The notes below the pieces were generated by a model, which worked only from the letters and a program-made list of their open reading frames with translations, was not told where the DNA came from and made no database searches. Shown here one piece after another: positions 1 through 5,445 of a stretch of 6,483 nucleotides of DNA; position 1 is the stretch's first letter, and the number at the start of each line of letters is the position of its first letter. The stretch is taken from NCBI GenBank assembly GCA_017964745.1, contig JAGCRJ010000289.1:1-6483 (forward strand), given 5' to 3'. The position numbers and the translations under genes are program-made. Origin of the DNA: Lachnospiraceae bacterium. Its GTDB lineage: Bacteria; Bacillota; Clostridia; Lachnospirales; Lachnospiraceae.

Positions 1-2288
1 ATGGGTATCTGTCTGATCCCGGTCCGGGATTTAATAATCTTTTCCATTCCATGGCGGGCGGACTCGGCGGAAATATCTACGGTACCGTGATACTCTGTCT
101 GTCCCCTCCGGATCTCATTTTTTCTTTTGTTTCGTTAAGATCGATCCCGACTGTTCTGTATTTCATGATCCTTTTTAAGATCGGGCTTTGCGGAGTTTCC
201 GCATGTTTTTATCTTTCCCATCACGACAGAACCGTTCTTTCGGCACCTGTTGCCGTCCTTTTTTCTTGCTGCTATGCACTTATGTCATATAACATCATGT
301 ATTACGTTGCCCCGATGTGGTATGACTGTGTCATTCTGCTGCCGCTTCTTGCTCTTTCGCTTGAGAAGATCATTGCGGGTAAAAAGAGTCCCGCATTCAT
401 AGTTCTTACCGCCTTGTGTCTGATTGATGATTATTACATCGCATACATGGTCGTGATCGCACTTATCATATATTTTGTTTTCCGCTCTGCCGAAGAGGGG
501 ACCGGTATTAGGGAATTTATCGTAAGATCGTTACGTTTCGCGTTTCACGGTCTGATAGCAAGCGGAATCGCGATGTTTGTCATACTCCCCGCGTGGCTTG
601 ATCTGCAAAGGGGAAAGATGGCCGAAAGCGGGAACATGCCGGGCGCTCTTGCAATCAAGAATTCGCTCCCCGATGTGCTGCGCTCTTTTATACCCGGTTC
701 ATATGCCGGGTTTGAATTTAACGCTTCACCCAATATTTTCTGCGGTACGGTCGTTACTGTCATGGCTCTTATCTGGCTTATATACGGGAAGAAGAACATA
801 AGAGCAAGACTTGCGGGTGTACTTGTTATCGCTGTTTATTTTGCCTCATTTATCGTTGGTCCCATTGACAGAATGTGGCATGGATTCAGGGATCCTATCA
901 GCTTTTCGGTCAGGTATGCTTTTACTTTTTCATTTTTTATGATTGTGTTTGCCGCAAGAGGATATCGGATTGCGGTAGGAGTTTTGAAGAATATACCCGG
1001 GATGATAAAACAGACTGTCTTAGTCGCGGTCTTCGTCTTCAGCTTATTTGAGCTCATTTACAATTCCCACTCTGTACTTGCCGGGCTTGCCCGTGAGGCC
1101 GGCCATACAGCTTACGAAGATTATTTAAAGACCGTGGATGTTTACGATCATCTGCTTTCCGTAAATGATCTTCGGAATGACGGGACTTACGGAAGGATAG
1201 CAAATTCAACACAGTTTTCGGGTTTTGACGGTTCACTGTTCGGGTATTCCGGGTTTTCAAGGTTTTCATCAAGCTACAATTACTACGTAAGCGAACTTTT
1301 GGGAAATCTTGGATTTGCTTCGGCGAATCATGTGATCGTTGTAAAGGGTATGACGCCGGCTTCGATCGGCCTGTTTGATACGGGATATGTAATATCGCTT
1401 TCGGATGAGGCATCGGATATTTATGACCCTGTTTATGAATATAACGGCTATGAACTTCTGAAAAACACCTGCAGTTTACCTTTTGCATACGCCATAAATG
1501 ACTCTATAGATCCGCTTATCTTCGGATCGGATCCGTATATAAATCAGAATATCGTCTATGATGAATTTTTCGGAAGCGGAGAGGGAACCTGTGACGGGAT
1601 CTATACCGAAGTGCCGCTTGATTTCACCGGAGAAGAAGAAAATCTTCCCGAAGGTGTCGATTCATCCGAAAAATATGTATTTTCATCAGTAAACAGCGGT
1701 CATTATTTCCTTTATGTCAATCATATGAATGAGGTCGTCTATCTTAATGAATTCAGGGATGAAAAGGGAAATCTCAAACCTCTTAATATCATCAGGGATT
1801 ACGTGCTGGACGGAAAACAGGGAAAATACGGGAACGGTCAGTACAGCTACTGTGTGGATCTCGGATATCTTGAAGAGGGATCGGAGCATGAACTTATACT
1901 TATGTCATCAAATGATGTGATAGGCGCATCAAAGGTGTATTATTACAATGAAGATCTCTTCAGGACAATAATTTCAGGTTCCGAAGGATTTGAAATAAAA
2001 AAGATTAATAGCAAGGGGATCACGCTGGGAGGATCATTATCCGAAGACTCGGATGTGCTGATCACACTTCCTTACGAAGCGGGATACAGAGTGTATGTAG
2101 ACGGAGTCAGAACGGATTACGGTTCTTACAGAAATACGCTTATGGTCATCCGTGCCGTTAAGGGTGAGCATGAAATTGTCATAAAATATGTTCCTCCCGG
2201 ACTTTTGCCGGGCATTTTGGTCTCGGTGCTTTCAATCGTCTGCTTTGTTCTGTATGCTTATATTCCCTTGAAAAGAAAGAATAAATGA
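1..2288 (+). CDS. YfhO-family membrane protein, paralogue 1 (5' end cut off); probable extracytoplasmic GT-C glycosyltransferase
   Basis: Partial gene. The reading frame is already open at base 3, and the codons before the first in-frame ATG (base 51) encode GYLSDPGPGFNNLFHS, which matches residues 56-71 of the complete paralogue at 3016-5445. ATG 51 is therefore internal, about 55 N-terminal residues lie upstream, and 761 residues are visible. Multiple hydrophobic helices fill roughly bases 90-1080, followed by a large soluble, presumably extracytoplasmic domain (about 1080-2190) and a final membrane helix before a basic tail (LKRKNK). Family-type motifs seen are CYALMSY, PMWYD, WHGFRDP followed by FSVRYAFTF, SRFSSSYN, and the C-terminal GYRVYVDG ... 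GEHEIVIKYVPPG segment. The last pattern is typical of YfhO proteins. The stop overlaps the next start by 4 nt (ATGA), so translation is probably coupled. Known relatives glycosylate lipoteichoic acid; substrate and acceptor here are unknown. The expected catalytic Asp of the first outer loop lies outside the window. Confidence 0.88.
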   Translation, partial: GYLSDPGPGFNNLFHSMAGGLGGNIYGTVILCLSPPDLIFSFVSLRSIPTVLYFMILFKIGLCGVSACFYLSHHDRTVLSAPVAVLFSCCYALMSYNIMYYVAPMWYDCVILLPLLALSLEKIIAGKKSPAFIVLTALCLIDDYYIAYMVVIALIIYFVFRSAEEGTGIREFIVRSLRFAFHGLIASGIAMFVILPAWLDLQRGKMAESGNMPGALAIKNSLPDVLRSFIPGSYAGFEFNASPNIFCGTVVTVMALIWLIYGKKNIRARLAGVLVIAVYFASFIVGPIDRMWHGFRDPISFSVRYAFTFSFFMIVFAARGYRIAVGVLKNIPGMIKQTVLVAVFVFSLFELIYNSHSVLAGLAREAGHTAYEDYLKTVDVYDHLLSVNDLRNDGTYGRIANSTQFSGFDGSLFGYSGFSRFSSSYNYYVSELLGNLGFASANHVIVVKGMTPASIGLFDTGYVISLSDEASDIYDPVYEYNGYELLKNTCSLPFAYAINDSIDPLIFGSDPYINQNIVYDEFFGSGEGTCDGIYTEVPLDFTGEEENLPEGVDSSEKYVFSSVNSGHYFLYVNHMNEVVYLNEFRDEKGNLKPLNIIRDYVLDGKQGKYGNGQYSYCVDLGYLEEGSEHELILMSSNDVIGASKVYYYNEDLFRTIISGSEGFEIKKINSKGITLGGSLSEDSDVLITLPYEAGYRVYVDGVRTDYGSYRNTLMVIRAVKGEHEIVIKYVPPGLLPGILVSVLSIVCFVLYAYIPLKRKNK
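270..288 (+). repeat. Copy 1 of a 19-nt identical word shared by all three YfhO genes
   Basis: TGCTATGCACTTATGTCAT occurs here, at 3448-3466 and at 5861-5879, always in the same codon phase and encoding CYALMS. All six codons are identical, although paralogue 3 is otherwise divergent. It is a within-gene conserved motif, not a mobile repeat. Confidence 0.85.
876..895 (+). repeat. Copy 1 of a 20-nt identical word shared by YfhO paralogues 1 and 2
   Basis: TGGCATGGATTCAGGGATCC encodes WHGFRD and the start of the Pro codon, and recurs exactly at 4054-4073. It marks the membrane-interface motif that leads into FSVRYAFTF, and reflects the common origin of the two genes. Confidence 0.85.
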
Positions 2289-2665
2289 TGGGAAAGAAGA
2301 AATATTTTATATATCTGCATATATTGCTTGTTCTTTATTCACTCAGTGCTGTGTTCAGTAAACTGGGTTCGGCCGAACCGTTTCCAAGCTTTAAATTTTG
2401 CCTGTTCTACGGGCTTGTGCTGTTCCTTCTTGCCCTGTACGCACTTTGCTGGCAGCAGATCATAAAGCATCTGCCTCTTACCGTTGCATATGCCAATAAG
2501 GCCATAACTGTTGTATGGGGAATAATCTGGGGACTTTTGATCTTCTCGGAAAAAGTGACACCCGGAAAGGTTCTCGGCGCAGTATTTGTTATCTGCGGCA
2601 TTGTTCTTTATGCGGTAAGTGACGGAAGTGAGTCTGAAAGCAGGGAGGTGAAAGAAGATGAGTAA
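2285..2665 (+). CDS. Small four-helix SMR/EamA-type transporter, subunit A (ArnE/EmrE-like); probable undecaprenyl-P-sugar flippase subunit
   Basis: This 126-residue protein has four hydrophobic helices at about residues 7-27, 38-60, 65-87 and 95-112, the size and topology of the small multidrug resistance/ArnE branch of the drug/metabolite transporter superfamily. The TM3-TM4 hairpin is the best match: LPLTVAYANKA, then FSEK, then GxxxGxVFVICGIVLY, comparable with EmrE and ArnE. The position matching the essential TM1 Glu14 of EmrE (eight residues before the conserved Lys, here Lys26) is Tyr, so proton-coupled drug export is unlikely; ArnE also lacks that Glu. Lys72 lies within TM3. An acidic tail (residues 113-126) follows TM4, probably in the cytoplasm. 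ATG 2285 overlaps the upstream stop by 4 nt behind a weak purine-rich AAAAGAAAGA; ATG 2288 is an alternative start. It almost certainly pairs with the next gene. Role as a lipid-linked sugar flippase is inferred from context. Confidence 0.82.
   Translation: MMGKKKYFIYLHILLVLYSLSAVFSKLGSAEPFPSFKFCLFYGLVLFLLALYALCWQQIIKHLPLTVAYANKAITVVWGIIWGLLIFSEKVTPGKVLGAVFVICGIVLYAVSDGSESESREVKEDE
2643..2650 (+). promoter_or_regulatory. Strong Shine-Dalgarno site for the second small transporter
   Basis: GGGAGGTG lies inside the end of the preceding gene, 7 nt before ATG 2658. It fixes the start of the downstream gene, and is the clearest ribosome binding site in the window. A separate strong site suggests that the second subunit is translated independently as well as by coupling. 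Confidence 0.8.
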
Positions 2666-3008
2666 TTCTGTTTTCTTTTATGCCTTCCTTCTGCTTTTCG
2701 GAACCTTTATTGCATCTGTTTCACAGGTTCTTCTGAAAAAGTCGGCAGGCAAGCATTATGATAATCCTTTAAAAGAATACCTCAACCCGCTTGTGATCGG
2801 AGCATATGCGATATTTATTGCATCGACGTTTCTTTCGATACTCGCATACCGTGGTATTCCTCTTTCCATGGGCCCAATATTGGAAGCAACAGGTTATCTT
2901 TACATTACATTATTCGGAGTCAGGATCTTCAAGGAAAAACTGGATTCGAAAAGGTTAGCGGCGCTTGCTCTTATTATAGTCGGAATTGCAGTTTATTCAT
3001 TCGGATGA
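2658..3008 (+). CDS. Small four-helix SMR/EamA-type transporter, subunit B (ArnE/ArnF-like)
   Basis: This 116-residue protein has four hydrophobic helices at about residues 5-26, 44-64, 69-91 and 97-115 and almost no extramembrane sequence. TM1 carries SVSQVLLKKSA, similar to the SVxxQ/SVAQ region of ArnE and ArnF. TM3-TM4 has IPLSMGPILEATGY, then FKEKL, then LIIVGIAVYS, the usual signature hairpin of the superfamily. Like subunit A it lacks a Glu at the EmrE Glu14 position (Ala19), but Glu76 sits inside TM3. Start ATG 2658 is set by the GGGAGGTG site and overlaps the end of subunit A by 8 nt. The two subunits are clearly different in sequence, which points to an obligate heterodimer like ArnE/ArnF rather than a homodimer like EmrE. 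The likely job is flipping an undecaprenyl-phosphate-linked sugar for the flanking YfhO-type transferases; this is inference. A role in small-molecule export cannot be excluded. Confidence 0.82.
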   Translation: MSNSVFFYAFLLLFGTFIASVSQVLLKKSAGKHYDNPLKEYLNPLVIGAYAIFIASTFLSILAYRGIPLSMGPILEATGYLYITLFGVRIFKEKLDSKRLAALALIIVGIAVYSFG

Positions 3009-3015
3009 TAACTAT

Positions 3016-5445
3016 ATGGCAGCAGAATGCAAAAAGACAAATAAATATATCGTTTACATTCTTTGCTTTATCATTCCGTTATTGATCGCTTTTTTTGCGT
3101 TCTTTAATGTTGGGATATATCCGGGCAGTGAAAACCTGCTTCTTACTTATGATCTGAAAACTCAGCTCCTTCCTCTTTACAGTTATATTTCCAATGGCGG
3201 ACCCGGATTCGACAATCTGTTATATTCGATGTACGGATGTCTCGGGAGTGGTTTTTTCGGGACTCTTGCTCTGTATATTTCTCCTTTTGATTTTCTGTAT
3301 TTATTTGTTCCCGTCAGATATCTTCCGGATGCAATCCTTTTTATGGTTCTGTTCAAGATAGGATTGTGCGGGCTTTTCTGCTCGGTGTTTCTGACAGTTA
3401 ACAAAAAGCATGACATATCCGGACTTTTAACGGTTACGCTTTCATGTTGCTATGCACTTATGTCATACAGCTTCATGTATTATATTTCGCCGATGTGGTA
3501 CGACGGAGTGATGCTGCTTCCTCTTATAGCACTTTCTGCCGAGAAGATCATAGAAGGAAAGAAAGGTGCTTCTTTCATAGTGCTGATGGCTCTTTGTATC
3601 ATCAGCAACTACTACATTGCCTTTATGATCGTTATCTCCATGGTAATGTATGTGCTGTTCAGACTTGCGGAGGAAGGTGCGGATAAAAAGACATTCTTAA
3701 AGAGATTTTTATCGTTTGTATTGAAAGGAATCATATCTGCGGGTATTTCAATGTTTGTGCTGATCCCGGTATATCTGGATTTTTCCCGTGGCAAGTTTTC
3801 TGAGATGGGATTCGATACCGATGGAGTCATGATCAGGAATTCCCTGTTCGATGTGCTTAAAAGCTTTACTGCACAAAACTACCCGGGATTCGATTTAAAC
3901 GCATCCCCAAATATATTCTGCGGTAGCCTTGCCGTCCTGCTTGCACTTGTCTGGTTTGCGTACGGAAAGAAGAATACCAGGGCAAGGATTGCCGGAGCAA
4001 TTATAGTTCTGATCTTTTTTGCATCCTTTATATTCGGACCCTTGGACAGACTTTGGCATGGATTCAGGGATCCCGTCAATTTCTCAGTCAGATATGCGTT
4101 TACTTTTGTATTCTTTATGATCTGTTTTGCCGTAAGGGGTGCTGAGGTTCTGAAGAATGTAAAATTCAAAATCACTCTTACCCTTAAAAGAACCGTCTGC
4201 ATTATCGCATGTTTATTTACGTTTACAGAACTGTTTATAAACGGTTCGTTCATTCTGGCAAAGACTGGTTCGGATTATGCATTCGGTATCAGGAACGAAT
4301 ATGATAAATATCTTGATGCGGCCGAAGCTCTTGTTCCCCATAATGAGCTTTCTGATGTATCCGGCTACGGAAGACTTATGACCAATTACAAGTATTCAAG
4401 TAATGACGGAGCTTTGTATGGTTATGACGGATTATCAAGATTCAGTTCCAGCTACAATCTGAGATTCAGTGATTTCCTGCGTTCGCTGGGGATCGGTTCC
4501 ATTTATCAGAACACTACGGATTTTGGACTGACCCCGCCTGCAATAGGGCTTTTCGGCGGAAGGTATTTCATTTCGTATTGGCTTGATATGGAGGATTACG
4601 ATCTCATCAAAGAGTATGAAACTTTCAAGCTTTACGAGAATAAATATGCCCTTCCCATGGCATTTGAGATAAACGGATCGGGAGACAGGGACACTCCGGA
4701 ATTTACCGAGAATCCGTTTGGGAATATGGATATCATCTATTCCGATCTGTTCAGCGGATTATGCGCCGATACCGAAGTTTTTAAGGAACAGGATAAAAGC
4801 ATTATCCTGAACCCGGAGCATGTTCCCTATGAAAATGTCAGATCCATTCGTGATTATTCTTTTCAGGCTTTGGGAAGCGGTCACTATTACATGTTCGCAA
4901 GCTATCTGGTTGATGACCGGCCCGGTGCGAATGAATTCAACACGGTCAGGGACAGCTGTATAGACGATGATAGTCCGAGCAGTTTTGGAAACAGGAAATA
5001 CAGTCTGTGCACGGACCTTGGCTCGTTCGATATTGGTTCTTCCCATGATCTTGCAGTGTTTTCATCTAATGATGATGTGGGAGAAGTATGGCTGTATTAT
5101 TACGATGAAGACGCTTACAAGAACATAGCCGGAGCAGTAAACGGATTTGAACTGACGTCGATCGGAAGGGATGGCCTTGGCTTTAAAGGAACCGTTTCCG
5201 AAGACTGTGATGTTTTTGTTTCACTCCCTTATGAGAACGGATACAGGGTTTATGTTGACGGAAAAAGGACAGAATACGGATCTTATCGGGGAATCTTTAT
5301 GACTGTGCCTGTGAGTGCCGGAGAACATGAGATAGTTATCGGATATTTTCCTCCGGGACTGGCTGTTGGTATAATGATTTCGTTGTTCTTGATTCTGATA
5401 TGTGTTTTCTATCTGATAAAGGAAAGATATGCGGGAAATAAATAA
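3016..5445 (+). CDS. YfhO-family membrane protein, paralogue 2 (complete, 809 aa); probable extracytoplasmic GT-C glycosyltransferase
   Basis: This is the only complete YfhO-type gene here, at 809 residues. TM1 spans about residues 11-31. The first outer loop has YDLKTQ, with Asp46 as candidate catalytic acid of a GT-C enzyme, followed by PGFDNLLYS. Further membrane motifs are CYALMSY (145-151), PMWYD (159-163), NYYIAFM (198-204) and WHGFRDP (347-353) leading into FSVRYAFTF. About ten membrane helices precede residue 415. A large outer domain follows (about 415-780) with YGYDGLSRFSSSYN, YYYDED and GYRVYVDG ... GEHEIVIGYFPPG, then a last helix (about 781-801). ATG 3016 is chosen over an in-frame TTG at 2986 because it leaves a 7-nt gap after the previous stop and makes the N-termini of paralogues 2 and 3 align without gaps from Met1 (KK at 6-7 and YIL at 14-16 in both). 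Its Shine-Dalgarno is weak, so it may depend on translational coupling. Hand alignment to paralogue 1 over residues 142-220 gives 54 of 79 identical. Confidence 0.9.
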   Translation: MAAECKKTNKYIVYILCFIIPLLIAFFAFFNVGIYPGSENLLLTYDLKTQLLPLYSYISNGGPGFDNLLYSMYGCLGSGFFGTLALYISPFDFLYLFVPVRYLPDAILFMVLFKIGLCGLFCSVFLTVNKKHDISGLLTVTLSCCYALMSYSFMYYISPMWYDGVMLLPLIALSAEKIIEGKKGASFIVLMALCIISNYYIAFMIVISMVMYVLFRLAEEGADKKTFLKRFLSFVLKGIISAGISMFVLIPVYLDFSRGKFSEMGFDTDGVMIRNSLFDVLKSFTAQNYPGFDLNASPNIFCGSLAVLLALVWFAYGKKNTRARIAGAIIVLIFFASFIFGPLDRLWHGFRDPVNFSVRYAFTFVFFMICFAVRGAEVLKNVKFKITLTLKRTVCIIACLFTFTELFINGSFILAKTGSDYAFGIRNEYDKYLDAAEALVPHNELSDVSGYGRLMTNYKYSSNDGALYGYDGLSRFSSSYNLRFSDFLRSLGIGSIYQNTTDFGLTPPAIGLFGGRYFISYWLDMEDYDLIKEYETFKLYENKYALPMAFEINGSGDRDTPEFTENPFGNMDIIYSDLFSGLCADTEVFKEQDKSIILNPEHVPYENVRSIRDYSFQALGSGHYYMFASYLVDDRPGANEFNTVRDSCIDDDSPSSFGNRKYSLCTDLGSFDIGSSHDLAVFSSNDDVGEVWLYYYDEDAYKNIAGAVNGFELTSIGRDGLGFKGTVSEDCDVFVSLPYENGYRVYVDGKRTEYGSYRGIFMTVPVSAGEHEIVIGYFPPGLAVGIMISLFLILICVFYLIKERYAGNK
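3448..3466 (+). repeat. Copy 2 of the 19-nt word shared by the YfhO genes
   Basis: Identical to 270-288 and 5861-5879. It encodes residues 145-150 of paralogue 2 plus the first base of the next codon. Confidence 0.85.
4054..4073 (+). repeat. Copy 2 of the 20-nt word shared by YfhO paralogues 1 and 2
   Basis: Identical to 876-895 and in the same codon phase, encoding residues 347-352 of paralogue 2. The visible part of paralogue 3 has a different sequence at the matching place (WMFFAEP). Confidence 0.85.
5418..5426 (+). promoter_or_regulatory. Shine-Dalgarno site for YfhO paralogue 3
   Basis: AAAGGAAAG lies within the last codons of paralogue 2. Its AAGGA core ends 5 nt before ATG 5429. It supports a start inside the upstream gene and hence the 17-nt gene overlap. 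Confidence 0.7.

Noticed and set aside
1054..1488. 144-codon open frame on the minus strand
   Set aside because: It lies wholly antisense to the YfhO paralogue 1 ectodomain, and its translation is rich in Arg, His, Lys and Ser without any recognisable motif. It is a shadow of the real gene.
51..2288. ATG at 51 as the true start of YfhO paralogue 1
   Set aside because: The 16 codons upstream in the same frame are homologous to residues 56-71 of paralogue 2, and TM1 plus the first outer loop would be missing from a protein starting at 51.
2285..3008. The two small transporters as an EmrE-like multidrug efflux pump
   Set aside because: Both lack the TM1 Glu needed for proton-coupled drug export by EmrE (Tyr and Ala at that position), and they sit inside a YfhO operon, so a lipid-sugar flippase role is favoured though not proven.
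2986..3015. TTG 2986 as the start of YfhO paralogue 2
   Set aside because: It would overlap the upstream gene by 23 nt without a good ribosome site, and would add ten residues absent from the N-terminus of paralogue 3, which aligns from ATG 3016.
3879..4253. 124-codon open frame on the minus strand
   Set aside because: It is antisense to conserved membrane helices of YfhO paralogue 2. A similar antisense frame occurs opposite paralogue 1 (836-1057) only because the coding strands are homologous.
4759..5046. 95-codon open frame on the minus strand
   Set aside because: It is antisense to the paralogue 2 ectodomain with no family resemblance, and no ribosome site or operon context.
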